Made by a program: the position numbers and the translations under genes
Shown: positions 41,789 through 49,860 of the stretch, piece after piece
Layout of the letters: each line of letters opens with the position of its first letter
How positions within the stretch are numbered: the first letter of the stretch is position 1
Source: Candidatus Pacearchaeota archaeon
GTDB taxonomy: Archaea; Nanobdellota; Nanobdellia; Pacearchaeales; GW2011-AR1
Direction: 5' to 3'
Length of the DNA: 53,388 nt
Assembly: GCA_018304045.1 (NCBI GenBank)
Contig: JAGVWZ010000012.1
Span: 1 to 53,388 of the forward strand
The notes under the pieces: model-generated
Seen by the model: the letters and a program-made list of their open reading frames with translations, nothing else
Told to the model about the DNA's origin: nothing
Databases searched by the model: none

Positions 41789-42540
41789 AATTCGAAGTTA
41801 TACTTGGAAAGACAAATTTTCTTAGAGAAAAACTAATTAAAGATTATTATCTAACTTTAATCCTCTATCTTATTAGAGACATTAAAGGCATTTATTTTAA
41901 AGGTGGAACTGCTCTTAACAAAATATTCCTCAATCATGCAAGACTATCTGAAGATCTGGATTTTTCTTTAACAAAAGATGAAAAAGAAGTAAAAGAGGAT
42001 ATATCAAAGGTTCTAAGTGATTCAAATTTTATTAAAGAGATTACAGAAGGCAAAAATGTTGATGGTTTCTTGAGGATGATAATAAAATGCCAGTCTGAAA
42101 TAGGGGAAAGTGAGATTTTCATTGATTTGAATAAAAGAGCAAAACTTGTGCTTCCATCTGAAGAGCATGAAATCAACCATTTTTATGCTCCCTTTATTCC
42201 TAAGTTTTCTATAAAAACTGTTGCAGAAGAAGAACTGATTGCTGAAAAAACAGCAGCAACAATAGGCAGAAATAAACCAAGAGACCATTATGATGTTTAT
42301 ATGATATTAAAGAAAGGTATTCCTATAAATATGGAACTTGTAAAGAAGAAATGCAATGAATCGGGAGACGAATTTTCTATAATAAAAATGTTCAACAAAG
42401 CAAAAATGTTAAAAAATAGATGGGATAAAGACATGGTATTTCTTATTTCTGAAGAAATAACTTTTCAGGAAGTAATAAAATTTTTATCAAAACATTTTAA
42501 TCTTAAAGAAGAAAAAGAAAAGATTAAGAAAAAGATATAA
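41758..42540 (+). CDS. AbiEii-type nucleotidyltransferase toxin
   Basis: A 260-aa protein with FKGGTALNKIFLNHARLSED then LDFSL: GGTA-x-DLD (D66, D68) is the nucleotidyltransferase core of AbiEii/DUF1814 toxins. EKTAATIGRNKPRDHYDVYM is the second family signature. AbiE systems abort phage infection, and related toxins modify tRNA ends. Cargo of the third block. Confidence 0.88.
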   Translation: MVEVKRIPAIEFEVILGKTNFLREKLIKDYYLTLILYLIRDIKGIYFKGGTALNKIFLNHARLSEDLDFSLTKDEKEVKEDISKVLSDSNFIKEITEGKNVDGFLRMIIKCQSEIGESEIFIDLNKRAKLVLPSEEHEINHFYAPFIPKFSIKTVAEEELIAEKTAATIGRNKPRDHYDVYMILKKGIPINMELVKKKCNESGDEFSIIKMFNKAKMLKNRWDKDMVFLISEEITFQEVIKFLSKHFNLKEEKEKIKKKI

Positions 42541-42562
42541 ACATCTGACCATATTATATTTA

Positions 42563-43495
42563 ATGGACATTGACAAGATTCTAGATAAAGCAGATGAAGA
42601 TAGATACTATAAGGGTCAAAATTATTACAAACAAAACAGGGTAAAAAACGGGATAATTTATAATAATTATTTAATTGCAGAAGTAATAGGGAGTGATATA
42701 TATAGGATTAAAATAAAACTTGGTAAAAATCCTGAATTTAATTGTACTTGTCCAGATAATGCAAATTATTGCAAGCATATTATTGCAGTATTATTAATGT
42801 ATAAATATAGAAAAGAATGGTTTGTTGATTTCGATAAGTTATTATCTGATTTAGGAAAGAAAGACAAACAGGAACTACTAAATATAATCAAACAAATGTA
42901 CTTAAATAAAATTGATCTAATAAGTATATTAAAAATTAATAATTTTCAAATCAAGGAAATCAATGATTTTTCAAAAGATATTTATGGTGTGGAAGATTTA
43001 TTTGTAGAATATGTTCATTATGAAGAAATGTCTAATTTAATAAAAAAACTAGACTCTATAATTACTATCTCGCAGGAATTTAGTGAGAAGAAAGATTTTA
43101 TATCTGAATTTGCAGTATTATGGTCTTTGATAAGAACTATTTCAAATAAAATTGGAGATTGTGATGATTCGGATGGGCAGATAGGAGAATTATTCTTTGA
43201 ATGTGTTCAAGGATTTTCTAAAATTATTAATAAGGTTTTAGTAGAAAAATATAAGAGGGAAAAATTTTATCATGAAGTGCTAACCCTCTGGGAAAAGAAT
43301 GACTTTGGGATAGAAGATGGTTTTTTAGATATAATAGAAGAAACTGCAACTGGAGAAGATTCCGATTTTTTAATAGAAGAAATTAAAAAGATAATTAGCA
43401 AAAATAAATCAAAATATTTTATTGAATATAAAAAAGAAGATTTAGAAGAACTTATTTCCCATCTAAAAGAATTGAAAAATGGAAAAAGCTTATAA
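42563..43495 (+). CDS. SWIM zinc-finger protein, 310 aa
   Basis: SWIM motif FNCTCPDNANYCKHIIAVLL (CxC...CxH) at about residues 64-83, preceded by the usual RYYKGQNYYKQNRVKNG lead-in. The remaining about 220 residues are helical and Glu/Lys-rich with no enzymatic motif. SWIM domains bind DNA or proteins. It starts 22 bp after the AbiEii stop and overlaps the following Cys-protein gene by 17 bp, so all are probably one transcript. Confidence 0.8.
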   Translation: MDIDKILDKADEDRYYKGQNYYKQNRVKNGIIYNNYLIAEVIGSDIYRIKIKLGKNPEFNCTCPDNANYCKHIIAVLLMYKYRKEWFVDFDKLLSDLGKKDKQELLNIIKQMYLNKIDLISILKINNFQIKEINDFSKDIYGVEDLFVEYVHYEEMSNLIKKLDSIITISQEFSEKKDFISEFAVLWSLIRTISNKIGDCDDSDGQIGELFFECVQGFSKIINKVLVEKYKREKFYHEVLTLWEKNDFGIEDGFLDIIEETATGEDSDFLIEEIKKIISKNKSKYFIEYKKEDLEELISHLKELKNGKSL

Positions 43496-43787
43496 AAAAG
43501 AAAGACCAAAATGGCCTATGCAGAGGCTTAAAGGAATGTATTTTGCTATGCATTGCTGGAAATGCAAAAAGTTTGAACTTCCTGAAGAGGAATTTGAACC
43601 TACAGAGTATAAACTGAAATGTGAAAAGAACATTCAAAGAATAATTGATATTCTAGATGTTAAAGAAATGAAATTTAAGGATTTTAACAATATTATTAAG
43701 AATAGTGAATTCTGTAGATTTGAAAAAAGAGATTTTAGTAATAATTACCCTATTTGCAAGAAATTTGGGATAACAAATCATCTCTAA
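43479..43787 (+). CDS. cassette-end Cys protein, 102 aa (copy B)
   Basis: Paralogue of 40117-40419: KKERPKWPMQRLKGMYFAMH, CWKCKKFELP, CRFEKRDFSNNYPICKKFG. One Cys of copy A (NNCPIC) is Tyr here. It ends about 105 bp before tRNA 3'-half copy 3, the same placement as copy A. The start at 43479 overlaps the SWIM gene. Confidence 0.7.
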   Translation: MEKAYKKERPKWPMQRLKGMYFAMHCWKCKKFELPEEEFEPTEYKLKCEKNIQRIIDILDVKEMKFKDFNNIIKNSEFCRFEKRDFSNNYPICKKFGITNHL

Positions 43788-43892
43788 AAATATAATTTAT
43801 ACATCAAAATATCTTGCCTAAAAGACGCCTTTTTCTAATAATATATAAATAATTTATATAAAATTTTTAGTCTGTTGTAACATTTTTATAAT

Positions 43893-43945
43893 TCTTTGCT
43901 AATCTGTGCCCTTTGGGTTCCTGGGTTCGATTCCCAGTGAAGGCG
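43893..43945 (+). repeat. displaced tRNA-Ser 3' half, copy 3
   Basis: TTTGCTAATCTGTGCCCTTT, T-arm CTGGG-TTCGATT-CCCAG, acceptor TGAAGGC+G. The intact tRNA's 5' strand GCCTTCG pairs with GAAGGC using only Watson-Crick pairs at the four U/C positions, better than with its present partner (GAGGGC has a U-G). This copy may be the original 3' end pushed farthest away. Confidence 0.65.
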
Positions 43946-43971
43946 GTTTTATATAATTATGAATCGAACAT

Positions 43972-44046
43972 GTTCGATTCCCAGAAAAATTTTAGTCTTG
44001 ACAAAAATACACTAGTTACAACAAGAGTAAAATTTTTGTGAAGGCG
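43972..44046 (+). repeat. tRNA-Ser 3' end, copy 3b, interrupted by a 54-bp insert
   Basis: GTTCGATTCCCAG (43972-43984) and TGAAGGCG (44039-44046) match copy 3 but are separated by 54 bp. The insert has inverted ends AAAAATTTTA (43985-43994) and TAAAATTTTT (44028-44037), with an inner CTTG/CAAG pair. A tiny MITE-like insertion or a hairpin. Confidence 0.55.
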
Positions 44047-44129
44047 TTTTTATTTATAAGAAACATTTTCATAATATTTAAAAACCTAGAATTTTATTTT
44101 AGGTATATTAACAAAAAAAGGTGATAAAA

Positions 44130-44327
44130 ATGAGTAGTTGTTTAGACTTAAGAGAGTATCAAGACAATCCTGATATGCAAAATATCTTAGGAAAACTTGT
44201 TTCTGGTAAGAGTGGATATAAATCTGTAATTGATAAAACAAAACCTATTGCAAAATGTTCGCAATGTGGAAAAATACTGGATGATTCCTGGAAATTCTGT
44301 CCTGAATGTGGTAATAGGATTAAGTGA
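44130..44327 (+). CDS. small zinc-ribbon protein, 65 aa
   Basis: Start set at ATG 44130, with AGGTGA 8 bp upstream (GTG 44121 in frame is less likely). The C-terminal 35 residues are a double-CxxC zinc ribbon: CSQCGK...FCPECGNRIK. The N-terminal part (SSCLDLREYQDNPDMQNIL) is polar. Zinc ribbons of this type act in protein or nucleic-acid binding. Confidence 0.65.
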   Translation: MSSCLDLREYQDNPDMQNILGKLVSGKSGYKSVIDKTKPIAKCSQCGKILDDSWKFCPECGNRIK

Positions 44328-44627
44328 TATTATCATACTATTAATGGTAATTTATTTAGAATCTCATATATTTGCTTCTCAATCTTATTTGATTGTTAAG
44401 TACGCTTTCTATTAAAAGATGATTCTTTTAATTTGTTTTAATATGTAATATTAATAATGTGTGTAAAATGAAGAGATTAAATAGATTAAAAGATAAATTG
44501 TAGTTAAGCAGAGTATCATATCTTATTGCTGATTAGATATTTTAGTGAATTAAACTAGATAATCTCTATTATGATGATTAGTTAATATGTTTCTAATAAT
44601 GATAATGCTTTAAAAACATATTATAAT
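44328..44627. other. AT-rich intergenic stretch, nothing identified
   Basis: About 300 bp with no supported frame or stable stem. The 3' end holds the promoter area (TTTAAAAACATATTATAATG) of the secreted Cys-rich protein. Confidence 0.5.
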
Positions 44628-45470
44628 GTGAATTTCATGAAAAATAAGATAGTAATATTATTTATTGGATTGATATTTAGCTTGATTTTAATTAGCGGAG
44701 TTTTAGCTATGGAGGTTAAGGAATGTACTAAAGAGTGCATTAGAAATACTTCTATTAAGATTAATGAATGTCATTCTAATTTTAGTAATTGCCTTGAAAA
44801 TGCAAAAATTGATTTGAAAGAGTGTTCTTCATTTTCTGGAAAGAATAAAACAATTTGTGTAAAAGATGCAAGAAATGAAATAACCCAATGTAACAGTGAT
44901 AAAAAAACTTGCTTGAAAAATATTGATAATTCATTAGTTAGGTGTAAGAAAAAATGTTTATATGATGGAAAAAATATAACCTGTGAAAAAGGAAAATACA
45001 ATGCAGGAGATATTTTTTTAAATGGTTGCGATAAATGTGAGTGCAATTGGAATGGAAGAGTTAGTTGCAAAACAACTGAATATTGTAATTTTAATGTTAA
45101 TGATTTAAATATATCTAAGGAAAATTGTGAAACTAATAATGGACTGTATCAACCATTGTGTGCAGGAAGCATTATGAGTGCAAAATGCACTCAAGAAGTT
45201 TATTGTCAATGTGGTGGTAAATTAAATTTAACTTGTCCTTCGGATTATACTTGTTTATATGATTTTTACTTAAATAAAAATAGGAGAGGTCAATTTGCAC
45301 AAGAATGGATAGAATTTCCAAACTATAGGAAAATAGGGAATGTTGGAATTTGTGTTAAAAATCCTAATCTTGCTAGTTGTGGAAATGGAGTTTGTGAAAA
45401 TATTTGTGATAATGAGAATTGTTCTTTGGCTGAAACTTCTTATAATTGTGCTAAGGATTGTAAAATTTAA
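44628..45470 (+). CDS. secreted Cys-rich protein, 280 aa
   Basis: Signal peptide (KNKIVILFIGLIFSLILISG...LA); the start may be the second Met at 44637. The mature protein has more than 30 Cys. The first half has CTKEC, CHSNFSNC and CNSDKKTC repeats at about 11-residue spacing in helices. The second half has CDKCECNWNGRVSC (VWC-like) and a terminal CGNGVCENICDNENC cluster. Likely an extracellular disulfide-stabilised protein. Its last 4 bases overlap the convergent gene. Confidence 0.7.
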   Translation: MNFMKNKIVILFIGLIFSLILISGVLAMEVKECTKECIRNTSIKINECHSNFSNCLENAKIDLKECSSFSGKNKTICVKDARNEITQCNSDKKTCLKNIDNSLVRCKKKCLYDGKNITCEKGKYNAGDIFLNGCDKCECNWNGRVSCKTTEYCNFNVNDLNISKENCETNNGLYQPLCAGSIMSAKCTQEVYCQCGGKLNLTCPSDYTCLYDFYLNKNRRGQFAQEWIEFPNYRKIGNVGICVKNPNLASCGNGVCENICDNENCSLAETSYNCAKDCKI

Positions 45471-45712
45471 GAAGATCTTCTATTAAATTTTAAAACTAAA
45501 TTTTGTTCTTCATCAAATACTAGAACCTCTATTGGAATATTTCTTCTACATTGAAATCCATCACTTGCTCTTGATTTTCTTTGTTTTAACAATTCAGCCT
45601 TATTGTTTAATTCTGTTTCATTATCGGCATGAAATCTAATTGGCTTGATAAAACCATAGCCAGCTTCTATATTGCAACCACAATCATAACCTAGAATTGC
45701 TAAATATTTCAT
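45467..45712 (-). CDS. hypothetical protein, 81 aa
   Basis: MKYLAILGYDCGCNIEAGYG begins a small soluble protein with a DCGC pair, an acidic middle helix (DNETELNNKAELLKQRKS) and a FQCRRNIPIEVLVFDEE strand. Convergent with the secreted Cys-rich gene. No family recognised. Confidence 0.5.
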   Translation of the reverse strand: MKYLAILGYDCGCNIEAGYGFIKPIRFHADNETELNNKAELLKQRKSRASDGFQCRRNIPIEVLVFDEEQNLVLKFNRRSS

Positions 45713-45830
45713 TAATAATATAATCTTGTTGAATTAATAAAACTATTCTTAATCAATCTTGATTATAATGATTGTCGTACATATTTTCTATTACATTAAT
45801 GGTTTTAAATGAGGAATATGTTGTTTTTTT

Positions 45831-46076
45831 ATGAAGATTAGAGTAAAAAAATTACATGATGGAAGAATTATCAAACTGGAAAGTGGGGGGGAAATAAAAG
45901 AAGTAATGATACATGAAGATATGTTTGATAAGGAAAAAGGTAAAATATCTATATGTTTTAGAGGACATAGAAATTCTGGAATAGTTGAATTAACTGAAAA
46001 AGAGGCAAATGAGCTATACAGAACACTTGGTTCAAAAATCAATTTAATAAAGGATATAAAAATTATAAGGGGATAA
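45831..46076 (+). CDS. hypothetical protein, 81 aa
   Basis: MKIRVKKLHDGRIIKLESGG, then KGKISICFRGHRNSGIVELT and a terminal helix-strand. Compact beta-barrel-like composition, soluble, one Cys. No recognised motif. Ends about 125 bp before the convergent basic protein. Confidence 0.5.
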   Translation: MKIRVKKLHDGRIIKLESGGEIKEVMIHEDMFDKEKGKISICFRGHRNSGIVELTEKEANELYRTLGSKINLIKDIKIIRG

Positions 46077-46202
46077 TCTTTGTTAGTGTTAAAATTTATT
46101 TAAATGCTCATAGATTCACATTTCTAAGAATTAGTAAGCAGGGATTAAGAGTATAAACTTATCAATAAATCAGTATATCTCTAAATAATTATAAGAACTT
46201 AA

Positions 46203-46382
46203 TTATCTTTTGAATATTTTCTTAATCCTATGTACTATAGAACGATTCTTTTTCTTTATTCTTTGACCTTTTTGATAGGCTTTTATTTTTCTTACTTTTG
46301 AATTCATATCTTTTTTACTTGGTTTTCTAGAGTGTTTGCCTTTTTTTGATATTCTTACTACTCTTTTTTTTACTTTTTTCAT
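46203..46382 (-). CDS. Lys/Arg-rich basic protein, 59 aa
   Basis: Minus-strand ORF MKKVKKRVVRISKKGKHSRK...SIVHRIKKIFKR with about half Lys/Arg and almost no acidic residues. GAGGCGAT upstream of the start is a good ribosome site. It suggests a nucleic-acid- or ribosome-binding protein. It lies divergently beside the RNA candidate at 46413-46643. Too short for automated calls. Confidence 0.55.
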   Translation of the reverse strand: MKKVKKRVVRISKKGKHSRKPSKKDMNSKVRKIKAYQKGQRIKKKNRSIVHRIKKIFKR

Positions 46383-46412
46383 TATCGCCTCTTTTTTATT
46401 TATATTGAATAT

Positions 46413-46643
46413 GGGTAGCTGATAAAAAACCTGGCTCAGTGAGAAAGTTCCATAAATAATGGTCGAAACGGTATTGATCTATCGACTTATTTTAATGGTT
46501 ATCTTTTTCGCATTATCAAACAAGCTTAACAAATGTAGATTTCATATAGAGAGTTATAGCCAGGACTCTATATTAATGTCGAACATCTGACAGAGGCTGT
46601 GATAAAAGCACCCTTTCCAGGGCAACTGGTTTATCAGCCAATA
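46413..46643 (+). ncRNA. rnpB: structured RNA candidate, possibly RNase P RNA
   Basis: The ends pair (GCTGATAAA 46418-46426 with TTTATCAGC 46630-46638), as in helix P1. Just inside is CAGTGAGAAAGTTCC, close to the archaeal CR-I consensus GUGAGGAAAGUCC. Near the 3' end is TGACAGAGGCTGTG, comparable to the ACAGA...GGCU of CR-IV/V; AAG-UU-CC can pair with GGCU as a P4-like helix. An internal ATATAGAG/CTCTATAT hairpin is strong. About 230 nt is within the short end of archaeal RNase P. A TTTATATT box precedes it. A covariance-model search is needed. Confidence 0.4.
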
Positions 46644-46697
46644 TTAAAAGAAAAAAATAGTATTTAAATGATTAGTGTAATTTTTTAGTTAATACAA

Positions 46698-46826
46698 TTA
46701 ATCTTCAATTAGGAAACATTTTTTCTTGTCTAAGTAGGAATCTTTTTTAAAAAAATCAAATTCTTCATCAGATTTTTTACTATCATACTCTTTATTTAAA
46801 TCAAAAAAACCAAAATTATCTATCAT
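46698..46826 (-). CDS. tiny acidic/basic ORF, 42 aa
   Basis: MIDNFGFFDLNKEYDSKKSD ... then FDFFKKDSYLD and KKKCFLIED. Phe/Asp/Lys-rich, no signal, with an AAATTTATAAC element about 20 bp upstream of the minus-strand start. Divergent from the ABC exporter. Coding status uncertain. Confidence 0.4.
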   Translation of the reverse strand: MIDNFGFFDLNKEYDSKKSDEEFDFFKKDSYLDKKKCFLIED

Positions 46827-46936
46827 TTTGTTGTTATAAATTTTCTATTATTAATAATCATTACAACTATATAAATATAATTGTAAGAAAAAATAATTGA
46901 TAAAAGGTTTTTAAATAGATATTGTTTATTAATCTA

Positions 46937-48721
46937 ATGGAAGATACTAAAAAGAAAATTGACTGGAAATATGATTTGAAAGTTTATTTTGATTTTCTGT
47001 TTAAATATAAATGGATTGCGATTATGATTATATTCCTTGTCTTTATACAGGAATCTAAGAATATAATTGTGAATTATCTCTTTAAGGTTATTATAGACAA
47101 AGGAACAGGGTTTTCTTCAGGAGTTCTTTTAAGAGCTGATTTTATTTTAGCATTAGAAATTGTTGGAATTGTTTTTATTATTCTTGCATTTCTTCATGTA
47201 TTTGCTAGTTATTTTAAAAATCATTTTCTTAATAGGCTTGAATTAAGCATGATGCAGGATCTAAAAACAAAATTCTTTAATCATCTTATAAGTTTAGACC
47301 ATGGTTTTCATGTTACTCATAAAACAGGTAGTATGATTTCTAGATTATCTAGGGGAAATTCTGCTATAGAAAGAATGACTGATATTTTAATATTTAATCT
47401 TGCTAGCATTACTATGCAGGTAATATTTGTATTTTTTTCATTGATTTATTTGGATAAATTATCTTTCTTTATTGTTAGCATTACTGTTGTTGTATTTATT
47501 GCTTACAGTGTTATATTGCAAAGAATGCAGGAAGAATCAAATGTTATTGCAAATAAAACTGAAGATATTGAAAAAGGAACTATTGCTGATATTTTTACAA
47601 ATATAGATTCTATAAAATATTTTGGAAAGGAAAAAACAATAAAAGACAAATACAAAAAACTCTCTGATGAAACAAGAAAAACTTTTTTAAAAAATTGGGA
47701 CTATTATAGGTTAATGGCTATTGGCCAGAGTTTTATAATAAGTCTTGGAACTTTTATATTGATTTATTTTTCAATAACAAAATTCCTTGATGGAAGAATG
47801 ACACTTGGTACTATTGCTTTTATCTATTCTGTTTATGGCATGCTGGTTAATTCCAGTTTTGGAGTTGTTCATGGAATAAGGGGGTATTATAGAAGTATGG
47901 CTGATTTTGAAGAATTATTTGGATATGGTAAGATTAAAAATGAAATAAAAGATGAACCTAATGCAAAATTTTTGAAGATAAAAAATGGGGAAGTTGAATT
48001 TAGGAAGGTAAGTTTCAATTATGGCAAAAGAAAAATCTTTGATAATTTTAATTTAAAAATTCCAATGAATAAAAAGTTTGCATTAGTTGGGCATTCTGGA
48101 AGTGGAAAAACAACACTTATAAAATTATTGTATAGAATGTACGACCTTAATGGTGGAGAAATATTAATTGATAATCAAAATATATCAAAAGTCAAGCAAG
48201 AATCTCTTAGAAATGAAATGGCAATTGTTCCACAAGAATGTGTTTTATTTGATGACACTATTTATAATAATGTTGCTTTTTCAAATCCAAGAGCAACTAG
48301 ACAAGAAGTTTTAAGTGCTATAAAATTTGCACAACTTGATAAAATAATCCAAAAGTTTCCAAACAAAGAAGAAACAATTGTTGGAGAAAGAGGAGTAAGA
48401 TTATCTGGTGGTGAAAAGCAAAGAGTTTCTATAGCCAGAGCAATACTTGCTGATAAAAAAATACTTGTTTTAGATGAGGCAACTAGTTCTCTTGATTCTG
48501 AAACAGAATATGAAATACAACAGGATTTAGTTAATTTGATGAAAGGAAGAACTTCTATAATAATCGCTCACAGGCTTTCAACAATAATGAAGGCAGATAA
48601 TATTATTGTTATGAAGGATGGAAAGATTGTTCAGAGTGGCAATCATAATCAATTGATAAACCAAATTGGAGAGTATAAAAAATTGTGGAATCTACAAAAA
48701 GGTGGATATATGAGGGATTAG
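46937..48721 (+). CDS. ABC exporter (fused membrane and ATPase domains)
   Basis: Start taken at ATG 46937 (MEDTKKKIDWKYDLKVYFDF); an in-frame upstream ATT/ATG extension overlaps the promoter. The N-terminal half has about six membrane helices (type I exporter). The ATPase has Walker A GHSGSGKTT (about residue 385), signature LSGGEKQ (about 489) and Walker B ILVLDEATSSLD. The half-transporter of 594 aa acts as a dimer to export lipids, peptides or drugs. The next gene starts 7 bp after its stop. Confidence 0.92.
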   Translation: MEDTKKKIDWKYDLKVYFDFLFKYKWIAIMIIFLVFIQESKNIIVNYLFKVIIDKGTGFSSGVLLRADFILALEIVGIVFIILAFLHVFASYFKNHFLNRLELSMMQDLKTKFFNHLISLDHGFHVTHKTGSMISRLSRGNSAIERMTDILIFNLASITMQVIFVFFSLIYLDKLSFFIVSITVVVFIAYSVILQRMQEESNVIANKTEDIEKGTIADIFTNIDSIKYFGKEKTIKDKYKKLSDETRKTFLKNWDYYRLMAIGQSFIISLGTFILIYFSITKFLDGRMTLGTIAFIYSVYGMLVNSSFGVVHGIRGYYRSMADFEELFGYGKIKNEIKDEPNAKFLKIKNGEVEFRKVSFNYGKRKIFDNFNLKIPMNKKFALVGHSGSGKTTLIKLLYRMYDLNGGEILIDNQNISKVKQESLRNEMAIVPQECVLFDDTIYNNVAFSNPRATRQEVLSAIKFAQLDKIIQKFPNKEETIVGERGVRLSGGEKQRVSIARAILADKKILVLDEATSSLDSETEYEIQQDLVNLMKGRTSIIIAHRLSTIMKADNIIVMKDGKIVQSGNHNQLINQIGEYKKLWNLQKGGYMRD

Positions 48722-48727
48722 GATAAA

Positions 48728-49282
48728 ATGAAGAGGCTGTTCAGATTTAGATATCCAAAAATTGCAATATTAATTGCATTTATGGCAATTGCATATATCC
48801 TTTTTAGTGATTCTAATGTAAGTAGTTTTGTTAATAATATTGGGACTTATTATGAATATATTGGATATTTCTTCGCGGGACTTTTATTTTCATTTGGATT
48901 TACAACCCCTTTTTCAGTAGGGTATCTTATTGTTTCTAAACCAGATAATATATTTCTAGCTTCAATAATGGGTGGAGTGGGGGCATTAATTTCAGATATT
49001 GTTATCTTTAAAATAATAAAATTTTCATTTATTGATGAATTTCAAAGACTTAAAAGAACTGAGAGAATCCGAGAGTTAAGAGACTTGATTGAATATGAAT
49101 TTGGACACAAAATAAAAAATTACCTTTTGTATATTTTTGCTGGAATTGTTATAGCAAGCCCTCTTCCTGATGAACTTGGAGTTATTATGCTTGCTGGATT
49201 AACTAAAATCAGAATAAGAAGCTTTATGGTTATTAGTTTTTTATTTAATACAATTGGTATTTTTATTATATTATTGATTTAA
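48728..49282 (+). CDS. small multi-pass membrane protein
   Basis: A 184-aa protein with about five hydrophobic segments (AILIAFMAIAYILF; YFFAGLLFSFGFTTPFSVGY; NIFLASIMGGVGALISDIVIF; LLYIFAGIVIASPLPDELGV; FMVISFLFNTIGIFIILLI). The ...ASPLPDELGV segment resembles SNARE-associated/DedA-like transporters. Close coupling to the ABC exporter suggests joint function. Assignment weak. Confidence 0.6.
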   Translation: MKRLFRFRYPKIAILIAFMAIAYILFSDSNVSSFVNNIGTYYEYIGYFFAGLLFSFGFTTPFSVGYLIVSKPDNIFLASIMGGVGALISDIVIFKIIKFSFIDEFQRLKRTERIRELRDLIEYEFGHKIKNYLLYIFAGIVIASPLPDELGVIMLAGLTKIRIRSFMVISFLFNTIGIFIILLI

Positions 49283-49314
49283 TTCATAAGTTATATAAAG
49301 TAAAGTTTATTAGA

Positions 49315-49860
49315 TTGTTTATGGTTAGTATAAAAAATATTGTGTTTGGAATTGCAATCTTTATACTTACAATATCTGTTGGAGTATATGGAATAAGCAC
49401 TTTCTTAGATAAGTCTCCACAATATGATAAAGTTTGCCCTCCAAGACAGATTTTAAATGAAGAACAATGCGTTATTGAGAATGGAACTTGGACAAATTAT
49501 AGTTATATACCTGAGTCAAAACCAATTCTTGCAAATGAAAGAGGATATTGTGATACCTATACCATCTGTCAGCCAAAATTTGATGAATTGAACAGAATTC
49601 ATTCTAGAAAAATTTTCTTTTTTGCACTTCCTCTTGGAATTGTGATTATAATCATTGGGGCATTATTATTTGGATTAGAAAGTGTTGGAAGTGGACTTAT
49701 GGCTGGTGGAGTTGGAATAATATTGTATGGAATTGGTTCTGTTTGGCCTTATGCAGATGATTTGATTAAGTTTATATTATCTTTAATAGGATTGATTATT
49801 GTTATTGGAGTAAGCTATTATGCTAATAATAAATGGAAAATTTTTAAGAAGAGAAAATAA
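49315..49860 (+). CDS. multi-pass membrane protein with external Cys loop
   Basis: A 181-aa protein: first helix about residues 6-28, then an outer loop of about 70 residues with four Cys (VCPP, EQCV, YCDT, ICQP). Three more helices (FFFALPLGIVIIIIGALLFG; SGLMAGGVGIILYGIG; FILSLIGLIIVIGVSYYA) and a basic tail KKRK follow. Similar four-helix proteins occur in DPANN genomes; no function known. May be co-transcribed with the ABC unit. Confidence 0.6.
   Translation: MFMVSIKNIVFGIAIFILTISVGVYGISTFLDKSPQYDKVCPPRQILNEEQCVIENGTWTNYSYIPESKPILANERGYCDTYTICQPKFDELNRIHSRKIFFFALPLGIVIIIIGALLFGLESVGSGLMAGGVGIILYGIGSVWPYADDLIKFILSLIGLIIVIGVSYYANNKWKIFKKRK

Larger units (their letters stand above)
40544..43945 (+). 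mobile_element. putative tRNA-Ser cassette 3 (GNAT-AbiE-SWIM-Cys protein)
   Basis: The block between tRNA 3'-half copies 2 and 3, all genes on the plus strand, with defence-like cargo and the conserved Cys protein as its last gene. No integrase visible. Confidence 0.5.
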
